Source: Muricea muricata
Lineage: Eukaryota > Cnidaria > Anthozoa > Malacalcyonacea > Plexauridae
Length of the DNA stretch: 64,000 bases
Reading direction: 5' to 3'
Assembly (NCBI GenBank): GCA_963855995.1
Contig: OY979722.1
Span: forward strand, 6,790,001-6,854,000
Part shown: one piece after another, positions 48,055 to 58,305 of the stretch
Numbering within the stretch: position 1 is the stretch's first letter
How the letters are laid out: each line of letters starts with the position of its first letter
The notes under the pieces: model-generated
Databases searched by the model: none
What the model was told of the DNA's origin: nothing
The model's input: the letters and a program-made list of their open reading frames with translations, nothing else
Position numbers and translations under genes: made by a program

Positions 48055-48899
48055 TCATGGTGTTAGATAACTTCTTTCTTGCAATATTAGTTCTAGGTTG
48101 TTTATCATAGTCCATTGTCTGATTTTTTGTGCAACATGTAGATGTTCCAAATTACTTAACATGAAGTCTCCATTGATGGCCATCATTATTGTCTAATAAC
48201 TTGTTAGGGTAACTTGTTAGGGTAAGCTTGGGATACAATGCTCCTGGCATCCACGATGAAGGTTGAAAAGAAGTATGATGATTTAACCATACTGTGCTTT
48301 GAAGCACATTCCATCCCATTGCATAAATTATGATAAACTGAATTGCATCCATTTGGTAGATTTAAAACATGTAGTGTCTGGTACAGGAATTTCATAATAC
48401 ATGAGCTTCAGATTCCACACATTGGATACGATGTAATTTATGCACACACTGTTGAAAATCAGCATTTTTCTTTCAAGAGGAATACATTTCTGTTAATGCC
48501 CCATCCTATTTTAACATATGGTGTAATATATCTTGATTAGGATCTAAGCGTAACAACCATTTCGTTTTTATCCATCAGTTTGGCATCTTTTCAAATATGG
48601 CACCTTTCAAATCCATTTGAACTATAGAAAGAAATTATTGATATTTACTTAAAAACATAAACAAATAAAATGTGCAGGGGGAGGAGTTTCACAAAAGAAA
48701 ACAACTTACCATTGTCTTATCTTGCAAATCATCATTTTCATCCATACATAGTGACAATGAATGAATTGGTTATTATTTTACACATTAAATTGCTGTTTAA
48801 AAGGTATATAGCCAAGTACATAAAATATTATAACAGGGACTAAATGTCAAATCCCTCTACTGTTGAAACTCAATAGTTTTGTGTTCTAAATATACAGCT
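48055..48899. other. Unassigned insertion sequence
   Basis: Apart from a short duplicated AACTTGTTAGGGTAA near 48200-48225, nothing was recognised. Confidence 0.35.
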
Positions 48900-49990
48900 A
48901 GTAACCTGTGCCAACTGATCCAGCCTGTTTTCTTCTTCAAGCCTATATTGTAAGTTAGCTGATGATTTCAAGCTTGTAAATCGTTCATATGTCATTGGTT
49001 CAATGACACACGATGCAAGTGACTTTACTCGGCTAATAGCAGCATAAGAACTCCAGCTGTTCTTTCAGTTTTTCCAATACCAATCCATGCTTTTGAAAGT
49101 GTAAGTCCTTGGCTCTTGTGTATTGTTAAAGCCCAAGCAAGTCTAAGTGGTAACTGTTGCCTCTCATGGAAACCAACTTCTGTCTGTGATGAGACAGTGA
49201 TTGGATGTACTGGGATACACGATGGCTGATTTTCATTAAAAACAGGTCCTCTATAGTTTTCAAATTTAACTACAACTGCAATACGTAGGTCTGGTGGTTG
49301 ATGGTTGGTTTGATAGACAATATCAACAACTGTTCCGGTAGCCCCATTGCAGAGGCCAACACTTGACCACAAACTCATGGTTAACATGTCCCTAGCACCT
49401 TTTGCCAGAAACACGACAGGTTCTAACCCGGACATATCATCTGAGGATATTCTTTTAGCCAATGCTGATAAATGGTGAGCATTGATACAAGCAATTGGAT
49501 GCTCAAGCTTTGCTAGCTGCTCATGGTTGAAATTAGCAACTTGTTCATTACTATAAAAGAGTGTAGTAGCATCTTCAAAGTCACATAAATTAGTGATATT
49601 TGATGGCTGACGTGTCAGAAGTAAGTTCCAGTCTTTAACTGTTGACTCGCCTTTACAAAGTCGTAATAACAAATCCCTGAACTGAACTTGTTCAGGTGTC
49701 ATACCTTGCACACGTTGATTTACAGTGAGTTTAATAACTTTGTCAAACATATGATATGCTTGATAACCTTGTTCACCAACAGCGTTCGATGGTTTACCAT
49801 GGTAAAGTGGCTTATCTGCTACTGGTGGTAACTGACCTGGATCATCAGTTAAAATCAAAGATTTCCTTCCAAACACTTTGTCATTATAACCAGTTGCTTG
49901 TTTGCAACGTTTGTCTATCTAGCCAAAAGAAACTTGCCCAAGCATGGAGTATTCATCAGTAATGGTATATCCAATGTTATTAAGACTGTC
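48900..49990 (-). pseudogene. PIF1-family helicase fragment (possible Helitron remnant)
   Basis: Minus-strand frame 49876-49025 contains 'KSLILTDDPGQLPPV' (Walker B/motif II-III, usually GDPGQLPPV), 'VIKLTVNQRVQGMTPEQVQF', 'LCNGATGTVV' and 'LAWALTIHKSQGLTL' (motif V/VI). Just upstream 'EYSMLGQ' continues the core with a stop between. A frameshift near 49050 leads to 'SRVKSLASCVIEPMTYERF' and a 'RLEEENRLDQLA' C-terminus near 48910. The Walker A part is missing, so the gene is truncated near 49990. PIF1-type helicases are carried by Helitrons, but no Rep domain or Helitron end was seen. Confidence 0.75.
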
Positions 49991-50049
49991 TTGTACGCTT
50001 GACGTACAGTTCTAATATAGCGTTCAGTGGGACAGCATCTCTTTGCTTT

Positions 50050-50700
50050 AGGGTATGTAGGTGACACGTTTGTAATATTGCTTACTTTGCAGTCTGTATA
50101 GCTAACATTTTACAAAAGAATTAATTGGGCAGAATATAACATGAGCATATCAGTATACACGCAAACACTCGTTGGGTCTATAGGTGACACAGTAATATTG
50201 CTTACTTTGGAGTCTATAGCTAACATTTTATAAAAGAATTAATTGAGCAGAACAACATGAGTATATGAATATACACACTAATACCCGTTGCCATTTGAAG
50301 TTGGACCTTGGAGTCTATAGCTCAGGCGTTTGTAATATTTCTTGAGCTTTCAGTTTTAATCGACATTTAATCAATTTGCAGTCGGACGCACAAACACTCG
50401 TTGCCATTTGAAGTCGGACTTTGTGGTCTATAGCTGAGGCGTTTGTAATGTCTCTTGTTGAGGCTATAGCTGACACGTTGGTAATATTTCTTGAGCTTAC
50501 AATTTTAGTAATATTTCTTCAGCTTTCAATTTGAATTGAGATTTGATCAAATTTCAGAGTTACACCAGGCATATTTTAAGAAAATTTTGTTGACCACCCC
50601 CCTCATCTTGAAAGGCAACCTGAATACTTAATTTTCCGGGCCAACCCCCTCATTTTAAAAACCAACCTGAATACTTAATTTTCCCCCGGAATTGCTGACA
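50050..50700. repeat. Degenerate tandem repeats
   Basis: Units of about 115-120 bp share AGTCTATAGCTAACATTTTA, GTTGCCATTTGAAGT and GTTTGTAATATTTCTTGAGC-like blocks (50050-50570). A shorter duplication of CAACCTGAATACTTAATTTT occurs at about 50629 and 50664. Confidence 0.6.
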
Positions 50701-50839
50701 TCTCCACCGCACAAATCGAGATTTCGACTAAATATAACTCGGCCGGGGAAGTGGATACGAAAAAGCAAGAACTTCGTGTAACGTCAAGAATAGTGTGAAT
50801 AGCAATTATCATTTTCGGAAATTCCCGCATTAGTTGGCT

Positions 50840-53800
50840 CGAGTTACAAACCTCTTCCAGGTAAATTAATTAACATTAGAAATGCGCTCGTAAACGTAGA
50901 TAACAGTAAAAATAATGATCAACAATGTTTTAAATGGGCTGTTACAAGATATTTAAATCCGGTTGCACGTAAACGGGACGTAGAAAAACTTACGCAAAAA
51001 CTTCGAGAGCAAGCGGAAAAACTCGACTGGACAGGTATTAATTTTCCGGTATCGTTTACCGAAATAGATATTTTTGAAAATCTAAATAAGATTTCCGTGA
51101 TGGTTCTCGGGTGGGACGATGAAAGTGAAAACGTAATGTACCTTAGGTTACCAAATACGAAACACGGAAAAACCGTTCAAGTTTTTTATCACGACGAGCA
51201 TTATAGTACCGTTAAAGAAATGTCTGCGTTAATGAGATCAAACTTAAACGATAACGCAAGCCATTATTGTCCGAATTGCACGTATCATCATAGAACAGCC
51301 GATGCCGCGGAACAACATAAGAAGGATTGTAAAGCGGAAAAAAGAACGATCGAAATAATGCCCAAGGAAGGATCGGTTATTAAATTTGAAAACTGGAAAG
51401 AGATGGCGTTTAAACCGTTTGAAATATCTGCCGATTTCGAATGTCGTCTTGAAAAGGTAAATATCGAAAAGGGCGACCAAACTACGCAAACGCAAATTCG
51501 TAGAAGTTCCGGTTATTGCTTACGTTTTCTATCGCGCGTAGATCCAACCGAAAGTCGTACGATACAATATACGGCAAAGACAGACGACGAAAATGTCGCG
51601 GTTCATTTCATTCGGACGGTAACCGATCTCGTGTACGAAATAGGTAACAAATACGCGGAAGATCGACCTATGATAATAACAGAGGAAGAACAAGAGTCAT
51701 TTGATAATGCAACAACGTGTTGGATTTGTAAGGGAGATCTTACTAACGACGATAAGGATCGGGATCACTGTCATTACACGGGTAAGTACAGAGGGGCAGC
51801 TCACGGTAAGTGCAATCGGGCATTAAAGAAAGATAAGACGATTCCGGTAGGATTCCACAACTGAACGAAATACGATTTTCATCTTCTCGTACGTGAATTA
51901 GGAAGAGTTAACGGTCATATTGGAACAATTGCAAGAAATTCCGAGCAATACATTTCCGTTGAAAAAACTGTGCGTATTAGCGAAACAACGGTAGTAGATG
52001 AGAACGGTAAACCCGTCGTTTGATGATACTTGGTATATTCGTCTCGTCGATACGTTAGGGTTTTTACAAGCGAGTTTAGGGAACTGCGTAAAAAGTTTTC
52101 CAAGGTATGAATTTAAAATGTTAAAGGAAAAATTTGGCGAAGAAAACTTCGACTTGTTAGTTCGAAAAGGTGTTTTTCCATACGAGTACTTTGATACGAT
52201 TAAGATACTCGATGAAGATCCTAGGAATTTACCAAAAGAAGCGTTTTACTCGTCGTTAAACGATGAAGGTATTTCCGACGAAGATTATGCGCATTTTTTA
52301 AATATTTGCGAAAAATTTAATTTAAAGACGATGCGCGAATACCACGACTTCTATTGTAAGGTTGATACGATACAACTTGCCGACATTATTGAATACCAAC
52401 GTCGACGTTTAATGGAAACGCACGGTTTGGATATTTTACATTCGTATACGCTTCCGGAGTTTTCTTGGAAAGCGGCACTAAAGTATACTGGACAAGAACT
52501 AGAATTAATTCACGATCGCGAAATGTACGATTTCATCCTAGAAGCAAAACACGGCGGTATTTCAACAATTCCTCATAGGTATGCAAAGGCTAATAACCCG
52601 TATATGGGGATGGTCAGAGGAAAATTACCGATCGAGATAACGAAAGAAACAGACGGGAAATTTTCGGTAGACTTGGTTTGTAAATATTTTCCTGACTTTT
52701 CTGAAGAAGAAATTACGGATTTAAAAGAAAGAATGACATCCGGTAAGGTATTTGACCCTGATAAACCAATTAAGTATATCGTTTACTTGGATGCAAACAA
52801 CCTATATGGGTGGGCGATGTCACAACCGCTACCGACGGGCGGATTCCAATGGATGACGGACGACGAATTAAATATTCCTATTGAAGAATTTCCAGCGTGT
52901 TTTGTAAACGTTGATCTCGAATACCCCGAAGACCTTCATGACTACTTTTCGGAATTCGTTCCTGCGCCAGATAATATAGTTCCGGAAGGATCGAAAGTTC
53001 AGAAACTAGCACCGAACCTTTTACAGAAAAAAGAGTATGTCTGTCATATTCAGACTCTACAACTTTGGAAATGTCTCGGCGTAAAAATTAATTGTGTACA
53101 TAGTGGTATAAAATTCAACGAATCCGCTTGGTTAAAAGGCTATATCGATTTAAATACGAGACTTCGGGCAGCGGCAACGAACGATGCCGATAAGGATATG
53201 TATAAACTTCTTAATAACGCCGTATTTGGAAAAACGTGTGAGAACCTTCTAAACAGAACCAAGTAACATCTTGCGAGCACGCGAAAGGAAGCGTTAAAAT
53301 ATATCGCAAAACCAACTTTTACGGATTATACGATTTATAAAGAAAAGCTTGCCGGAATTCATTTAGATCCGACAAAAGTGACGCTTAACAAACCTAGTTA
53401 TGTCGGTATTGCGGTGCTCGAGCTGTCAAAGACGCTAATGTACGAGTTCTTCTATTTCAACATTAAAGCAAGATACGTTGACCGTGCTCGGCTATTAATG
53501 ACAGACACCGATTCGTTACTTTTAGAAATCGAAACTAACGATTGGTACGAGGATATTCGCGAAGAGGTTCTTACAATGTATGATACGAGTGCATACCCTA
53601 AAAATCATCCAGCGGGGTTACCCAGAGTTAATAAGAAGGTGATTGGCTTAATGAAAGACGAATATAAGGGAAGGACGATTAGCGAATATGCCGGAACGTG
53701 TTCAAAATCGTATGCACTTACGGTTAGCGAATACCCCGGTATGTGTGACAAGAAATTTTGCGATGGAAATTGTGACGAGAGTAGTTGCATTGGCAACGGA

Positions 53801-54124
53801 GGATAAAAGTGTAAGGGTATAAAACAATCCGTTGTGAAAAAGGGTATTACGATCGAGGATTATAAAGATTGCATTTTTAATTACGAAACTAAAAATATAA
53901 TGCAGACTTGTTTCTGGACACATAAACACGAAATGTTTACAGAACAAATTAACAAAATTCCTAAAGATGATAAACGTGCAATCTTACCCAACGGAATTAA
54001 AACACTGCCAATAGGTCAATGGAGAACGAAACATCAAAGTTTACACGATATCGACATTAATATAAAAAAATTATCTGAAAAAGAGAGTTTAATGAATTTA
54101 GCCTACAACGCAATAAAAAACTAA
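50840..54124 (+). pseudogene. Polinton family-B DNA polymerase (exonuclease, endonuclease-VII-like finger and palm)
   Basis: Order of motifs: 'SSYKPLP' (about 50855), a C-x2-C...H finger ('YCPNCTYHHRTADAAEQHKK'), ExoI-like 'FEISADFECRLEKV', then an endonuclease-VII-like zinc region ('CWICKGDLT', 'RDHCHYTGKYRGAAHGKCN'), ExoII-like 'KYDFHLLV', palm motif A 'YLDANNLYGWAM', motif B 'KLLNNAVFGKTCEN' and motif C 'LLMTDTDSLLLE'. Polymerases of this family replicate Polintons, probably by protein priming. In-frame stops occur at 51862-51864, 53264-53266 and 53804-53806, with a frameshift near 52010. All catalytic motifs can still be seen but the gene cannot give a full protein. The N-terminal part lies at 46164-47031. 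Confidence 0.9.
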
Positions 54125-54231
54125 TGGATGAATGTAAACACGAACGAGTAGAAGAAATGCGAGGTATAATTTTTTGTACGTCTTGTGGAGAGGAAATAGA
54201 AAGATTCTTTGGTTTTTTTAAAAAGATTTAA
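54124..54231 (+). CDS. Small zinc-ribbon-like protein
   Basis: The ATG (54124) overlaps the polymerase stop by one base. The 35-residue product has C-x-H ... F-C-x2-C ('DECKHERVEEMRGIIFCTSC'), the spacing of the first half of a TFIIB/TFIIS-type ribbon or a small zinc hook, and a Phe-rich tail. It is too short to place in a family. An A7/T7 hairpin-like stretch follows at about 54243-54265. Confidence 0.4.
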   Translation: MDECKHERVEEMRGIIFCTSCGEEIERFFGFFKKI

Positions 54232-54284
54232 AAAAATCAAGACAAAAAAAAGCATTGTTTTTTTAAATAAATCTAAAGTGTAAT

Positions 54285-54718
54285 ATGGAAATTAAACAAC
54301 GGTAGGCATTTGAGATGCATAAGATGTTGTCAAGATATCACAACATTGATGGTCGGTACCGCGAAACTAGAGAGTTTAAAAGACTTTTTAAAATTGCTAT
54401 ACACGAGGTTTTTGTAATGAGGATGCTGCTCCCATAATTCATCAGTGTTTAAAAGATATATTTTTAGAATCATTTACCAGGGTTGGTGTGTACAAACAAA
54501 TACGGTAACAAATTTTACCTGCATTATGGAAAGATCATAGGGCTATTGAGCGGAAAAAACAAAACAAATTAAATTTTTTAGCTGAGGTACTTGATGAGGC
54601 TAGTAGACATACCGAGGCTCACGTTGTTAGTATTATTGTTAAACCTTACATACGCGATCTTAACCTAAAGTGGAGAAATATGACAGCATTAGACAAAGCA
54701 AAAGCACTTAAATTCTGA
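54285..54718 (+). pseudogene. Decayed Polinton gene of unknown function
   Basis: An ATG at 54285 is followed by a stop seven codons on, after which the frame reads 'HKMLSRYHNIDGRYRETREF' and 'RLFKIAIHEVF' up to about 54420. Other frames continue 'IHQCLKDIFLESFTRVGVYK' and finally 'HVVSIIVKPYIRDLNLKWRN', ending at a TGA at 54716-54718. It was probably one helical protein of about 140 residues. No family was recognised. At least one stop and two frameshifts. Confidence 0.4.
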
Positions 54719-54733
54719 AACAAAAAATCGAAA

Positions 54734-54760
54734 ATTTTTAAACTTATAAAGTTTAAAAAT
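54734..54760. terminator. Intergenic hairpin H3
   Basis: ATTTTTAAACTT (54734-54745), loop ATA, AAGTTTAAAAAT (54749-54760): a perfect 12-bp stem. It lies between the decayed gene and the GIY-YIG gene, 8 bp before the next ATG. Confidence 0.6.
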
Positions 54761-54768
54761 ATAAAACA

Positions 54769-55284
54769 ATGATTGAAAACCGAACTGTTTATTTACTAAA
54801 ACGAACAGACAAAGACGACGATGATACTGATATATATGTAGGGAGTACGTCGCAACCTTTAAAGCAACGACTGAGGATACATAAATATGATGCAAGAAGA
54901 GTAGGTTATGAAAATAACAAACTTTATAAGAGGATACGCGAGGTCGACTTGAGAAGTTGGGAAATTCTACCGTTGTTCTGTAGGACGTGTGATATTAAAA
55001 CGATTAGAGAATTAGAACGGAAATGGATAGGCGTGATCGGTGCTGATCTGAACACATACTCACCCATTATGGAAGAAGAGACGGTTCAGGAATATCAGGC
55101 TAATTACTACAAGCCAAACAAAGAGTCGATTTTACAACAACAATCAGATTACTATAAGTCTAACATAGGAAACAAGGTATATCATTGTGACATATGTGAT
55201 ATTCCCTTTGGAAAAAAAAGTCATTTAAACAGGCACCTCAATACTTTAAAACACCAGTACGCGTACCTAAATTCCGTAGACTGA
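54769..55284 (+). CDS. GIY-YIG endonuclease with C-terminal C2H2 finger
   Basis: An intact 171-residue frame. Residues 7-35 are 'VYLLKRTDKDD' through 'DIYVGSTSQPLKQRLRIHKY', the GIY-YIG strand pair with the conserved Arg, followed near 84-100 by 'LERKWIGVIGADLNTYSP', whose Glu and Asn are typical of this superfamily. Residues 138-164 form a C2H2 finger ('YHCDICDIPFGKKSHLNRHL' then NTLKH). Nuclease plus finger suggests site-directed cutting during Polinton replication, recombination or homing. It follows hairpin H3 and precedes small membrane genes on the same strand. No stops or frameshifts, unlike its polymerase neighbour. Confidence 0.75.
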   Translation: MIENRTVYLLKRTDKDDDDTDIYVGSTSQPLKQRLRIHKYDARRVGYENNKLYKRIREVDLRSWEILPLFCRTCDIKTIRELERKWIGVIGADLNTYSPIMEEETVQEYQANYYKPNKESILQQQSDYYKSNIGNKVYHCDICDIPFGKKSHLNRHLNTLKHQYAYLNSVD

Positions 55285-55295
55285 GGATCTATAAA

Positions 55296-55412
55296 ATGGA
55301 TAAGAAACCAAAAACAAGGAAACAACGAATTAAAAAAGCATTGAAAGTCGAATTCTCAAAGGTATCGATACTTATAAGTATTATCACAGGAATTATCGTC
55401 TGCTTCTGCTAA
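55296..55412 (+). CDS. Small basic membrane protein, 38 residues
   Basis: ATG at 55296, 11 bp after the nuclease stop. The first 17 residues are Lys/Arg-rich ('MDKKPKTRKQRIKKALK') and the rest is a hydrophobic segment ('SILISIITGIIVCFC'). Such basic single-pass peptides recur in this Polinton. An A/T palindrome follows directly (55421-55444). Confidence 0.45.
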   Translation: MDKKPKTRKQRIKKALKVEFSKVSILISIITGIIVCFC

Positions 55413-55458
55413 CAAATTATACTTTTTTTAAAAAAAATTTTTTAAGAAACTTTAAAAA

Positions 55459-55548
55459 TTCAAACTAGCTCACAAGCAAATTCAAACTAGCTCACAAGCA
55501 AATACAAGCTAGCTCCCAAGCAAATTCAAACTAGCTCACAAGCAAATC
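55459..55548. repeat. Four tandem copies of a 22-bp unit
   Basis: The unit is TTCAAACTAGCTCACAAGCA plus AA, in four near-identical copies. Each has a CTAGCTC core. The array ends 14 bp before the next gene start, so it may be a promoter-proximal or replication element. Confidence 0.85.
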
Positions 55549-55562
55549 TAAACAAATAAATA

Positions 55563-55862
55563 ATGGAAGGTGAACCTAAAATAACCACGATAGAAAAAAT
55601 TAAAAACCCAAAAAGGGTAGAACAAGGAAAAAGACTCGCTGCTATTTCTCGAGAAGCAAAAGCAAGAAAAGCAAAGGAACGACAAGAACAGCAAGAACAA
55701 GAATCTGAAATTTTACCTTATTTGCTACTTGTTCCTGTAACTGTTATCGGAGTTGCTGCATTTGGTGGGTATTGTTATTGGAAAAAGGAAGAATCAAAGA
55801 AAGAAGAAAAACCAAAGAAAGAAGAAGAACCGAAAACGGTATCGAGATTAGAAAGATTATAA
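55563..55862 (+). CDS. Polinton single-pass membrane protein with basic and charged tails
   Basis: 99 residues, intact. The N-terminal half is basic ('NPKRVEQGKRLAAISREAKA'), residues 51-72 are hydrophobic ('ILPYLLLVPVTVIGVAAFGG') and the C-terminus is a Lys/Glu tail ('KKEESKKEEKPKKEEEPK'). The NP-R-V-x2-GK-R-LA pattern recurs in small Polinton proteins as I recall them, but has no assigned function. Likely virion or membrane associated. Confidence 0.6.
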   Translation: MEGEPKITTIEKIKNPKRVEQGKRLAAISREAKARKAKERQEQQEQESEILPYLLLVPVTVIGVAAFGGYCYWKKEESKKEEKPKKEEEPKTVSRLERL

Positions 55863-55885
55863 AAAAACTACTAAATAAAATAAGA

Positions 55886-56122
55886 ATGTCTCTAAGTAAA
55901 AACGAAGTAATGAACGAACTTTACAACGCAGGATTAGTAACGCTCGGAGCGGTAGCAACGTCGATGGTAAGCAAGAAACTGGCAAAAGATGATCTGGGAG
56001 TTACAAGTTCAGCACAAAAAGTGTTAAAGTTAGCAGCGGCTGTTGGAGAAGGAGCATTATTAGTGAAATTTTTACAGAAAAAGGATTACGTTCCGAAAGC
56101 ACCGTTTAAATTCAGTCAGTAA
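55886..56122 (+). CDS. Small hydrophobic Polinton protein, 78 residues
   Basis: ATG at 55886 is chosen because the leader ACTAAATAAAATAAGA matches those of neighbouring genes. 'LYNAGLVTLGAVATSMVSKK' and 'LKLAAAVGEGALLVKFLQKK' are two amphipathic or hydrophobic stretches, ending 'VPKAPFKFSQ'. Intact. Its stop is 7 bp before the next ATG. Function unknown; possibly a minor virion membrane-active peptide. Confidence 0.55.
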   Translation: MSLSKNEVMNELYNAGLVTLGAVATSMVSKKLAKDDLGVTSSAQKVLKLAAAVGEGALLVKFLQKKDYVPKAPFKFSQ

Positions 56123-56129
56123 ATAAAGA

Positions 56130-56528
56130 ATGGCAAGCGTAATGGCAGGGGGATTATTTAACGCGATTGCATTCGCAAGAGCCGGTTACGTATTTCACAA
56201 ATTGGACAAGGGCGGTTACGAGAAAGAAATGAAGAGACATAATGAAGCTATGGAAAAACTTTCAAAGGAAAAGGAAAAATGGTATGAAAAAACGGTGGAA
56301 AAGAAAAACAAAATAGCATTGTTACGACAAAAACTTTTAGATGCAAACAAAGATTTGAACGAAACCAACGACGCCTTACACAAGTTAAGAACAGCTACGG
56401 AAGAATTAGAAGAATCGACATTGAACGATTACTACGAACCGTCTGACGAAATGGAAATGTATATGAACGTCGTTACTGGTGTTATTGGACCGGTATCTCG
56501 ATTTTTGGTTACGAAGTTATTATTGTAA
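56130..56528 (+). CDS. Polinton coiled-coil protein, 132 residues
   Basis: Intact. The N-terminus is hydrophobic ('MASVMAGGLFNAIAFARAGY'), residues 30-95 form a long charged helix with heptad-like spacing ('AMEKLSKEKEKWYEKTVEKK'), and the C-terminus is hydrophobic again ('VTGVIGPVSRFLVTKLLL'). Similar two-anchor coiled coils are common in Polintons; role unknown, possibly assembly or entry. It is the last gene of the plus-strand block and faces the minus-strand block across hairpin H4. Confidence 0.6.
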   Translation: MASVMAGGLFNAIAFARAGYVFHKLDKGGYEKEMKRHNEAMEKLSKEKEKWYEKTVEKKNKIALLRQKLLDANKDLNETNDALHKLRTATEELEESTLNDYYEPSDEMEMYMNVVTGVIGPVSRFLVTKLLL

Positions 56529-56529
56529 A

Positions 56530-56555
56530 TTTCATAATCTTGCAAGATTATGAAA
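56530..56555. terminator. Intergenic hairpin H4 at a convergent gene junction
   Basis: TTTCATAATCTTG and CAAGATTATGAAA form a perfect 26-bp palindrome (13-bp stem, no loop bases needed). It begins 2 bp after the stop of the coiled-coil gene and ends 12 bp before the stop of the facing gene, so it can serve both strands. Confidence 0.65.
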
Positions 56556-56567
56556 ATTCTATTTAAC

Positions 56568-56852
56568 TTATTCTTCTTCGTTACTATCTTCTTCTTCATT
56601 ACTATCTTCTCTTTCTTGTTCATTTCTTATATCTCTTACCCGTTCTAGGAAATCATTTTCTTCTTTTTGCTCATTCCTCACCTTTTCTACAAGGACGCCT
56701 ATACCATATGCTACTCTACAAGCCCAAAAGAAAACTATTACACCTGGAATAATAGTATCCATGCTTTTGCGAAATTCTTTAGATCTTTCTAGGCATCGAG
56801 GACAGTCTTCTTGCTTGCATTTATCGCAAAGTTTTTCGCGTATATGATTCAT
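56568..56852 (-). CDS. Polinton membrane protein with CxxC pairs, 94 residues
   Basis: Intact. The N-terminus has paired cysteines ('LCDKCKQEDCPRCLERS'), a small zinc site or disulfide cluster. Residues 35-55 are hydrophobic ('IIPGVIVFFWACRVAYGIGV') and the tail is acidic, with a repeated DSNEEE. Leader ATAAAATAAA precedes the ATG. Function unknown. Confidence 0.5.
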   Translation of the reverse strand: MNHIREKLCDKCKQEDCPRCLERSKEFRKSMDTIIPGVIVFFWACRVAYGIGVLVEKVRNEQKEENDFLERVRDIRNEQEREDSNEEEDSNEEE

Positions 56853-56880
56853 TTTATTTTATATAATAATATTTTTTACC

Positions 56881-57087
56881 TTATATAACGTATTTTGCAA
56901 CCAGGAATCCTAAAGTAGCCATACTGCCAAGAAGATACGTTGTTTTATCGATTTTTGGGAAAACCGTTGTAGTTGGAATATTATCGTTAGTTTGAACTGG
57001 AACCTTTTTTAAGGGGGGCAATCCAATTGGCTCTTTTTGTTGTACGGGTTTAACGTAATTTACATTTGTGTTAACACCAAATTTCAT
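56881..57087 (-). CDS. Small Pro-rich membrane-tail protein, 68 residues
   Basis: Intact. A Pro/Lys-rich N-terminal 50 residues ('QKEPIGLPPLKKVPVQTN') is followed by a C-terminal hydrophobic anchor ('YLLGSMATLGFLVAKYVI'). It starts 17 bp after the stop of the upstream 57105-58303 gene. Function unknown. Confidence 0.45.
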   Translation of the reverse strand: MKFGVNTNVNYVKPVQQKEPIGLPPLKKVPVQTNDNIPTTTVFPKIDKTTYLLGSMATLGFLVAKYVI

Positions 57088-57104
57088 AGTATTTGTTGCA
57101 CGCG

Positions 57105-58303
57105 TTAAAACGTTGTTATATCCTTCGACCTTTTTTCAAGAATAATCATATTAGAAGGAATTAATATTATTCCTGGCGTTATCGCCATATTAAGAACAAC
57201 GTTTGTATTTTTTATGGCGGTTCTCATATCCGAAATAGATTTTACGGGATCGTCCTGGGCTATCGTATCTTTTACTAACCTATGAAATATTTGTAAAGAT
57301 TTTGCACCCTGGTCAACAATAGCCCATCGCGTCTGTGCTTGTGATCCCAATACGGCATAAACGTAGGATTCGATCGCCAATTGTAATAATATTTGTCCTG
57401 TTTTGGTAAGACCATCGCTATCGTCTTTGATGAAACACATCCAATCCGTATCAGAGTCATTTAAGACCTCAGTAACCTCTTCGTAGTCGATGCCAAGAAC
57501 GCCCGTATTATTTTTTGTCATTCTGTACTTGTAATTTCGAATATTGTGTTTGTTTGGATGGTGTGAATACCCATAATTAATATCTGCTCGTGTATGAACG
57601 AATTTGGCAGTCCAAATGCGTTTGAAGGGTAAATTTTTTTTGATAAGCTCTTTGATATCATTCGCAATGTACGGAGACATTTTTCTAGGATCGTCTGTAA
57701 ATCTTTTCATATGGTAGTAAACGTAATACCTTGCAATGCTTGTAATGACCTTGTTATCTCCATTTAAATGTTTTTTACTTATACCACCTACGTGCAAAAT
57801 AATACACGCGGCTAACGATGCAAAATACGGATCGTCTTTGTCAACTGCCATTTTTGTAATGTCATCGGCAGTACCTTTCCAAGAGGTCTCCAAATTACTC
57901 GGAAAACCAGACCTGGCGTTGACGTAAATGGTAAATTTTCTAACGTTGTACGATAACGTATTAGTCGATATAACGAAGGGTTGAACCGTACCGCCGGTAC
58001 CCCATATTCGAGGTTTCCAATACAACTCCCCGGAATATAACTCTTCAAACGTTTTTGTTGTGATGTCTAGAAACTGCTCCTCTCGGATTTTGAATGAGAC
58101 GCTCGTTCCGGTCACATCCCCAGTTTTCAATAGGACGACATTAAAACTGAATCTGCTAACGTGTGCGTTTGGATACTTTTTTCAAATTCGTCTTTTAAAC
58201 GTTTTTTGGTTGTCCTAAGATTATTCAACGCCTTATTGTAATTTATTCCATAGTACTGTTTGTAAGACTGTTCAAACTTTTTAAAGTCTTCTTCGAGTGT
58301 CAT
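57105..58303 (-). pseudogene. Conserved Polinton protein of about 395 residues, frameshifted
   Basis: The ATG at 58303 (leader ATCAAATAAAA) opens about 55 residues ('MTLEEDFKKFEQSYKQYYGI'). A frameshift near 58140 leads into the open frame 58130-57105. That part is rich in Tyr and aromatic residues ('RYYVYYHMKRFTDDPRKMSP', 'RIWTAKFVHTRADINYGYSH') and ends with a hydrophobic 'VVLNMAITPGIILIPSNMII'. No known domain was recognised. Position among virion genes suggests a structural or assembly role. Its start overlaps the leader of the integrase stop. Confidence 0.55.
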
Positions 58304-58305
58304 TT

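Larger units (their letters stand above)
46990..50835. mobile_element. Composite insertion inside the polymerase gene
   Basis: About 3.8 kb separates two parts of one polymerase gene. It contains a fold-back element (47246-48054), a PIF1-type helicase fragment on the minus strand (48900-49990) and degenerate tandem repeats (50050-50570). Exact breakpoints and a target duplication could not be read because the flanks have decayed. A Helitron with a captured fold-back is one explanation; stepwise insertion is another. Confidence 0.6.
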
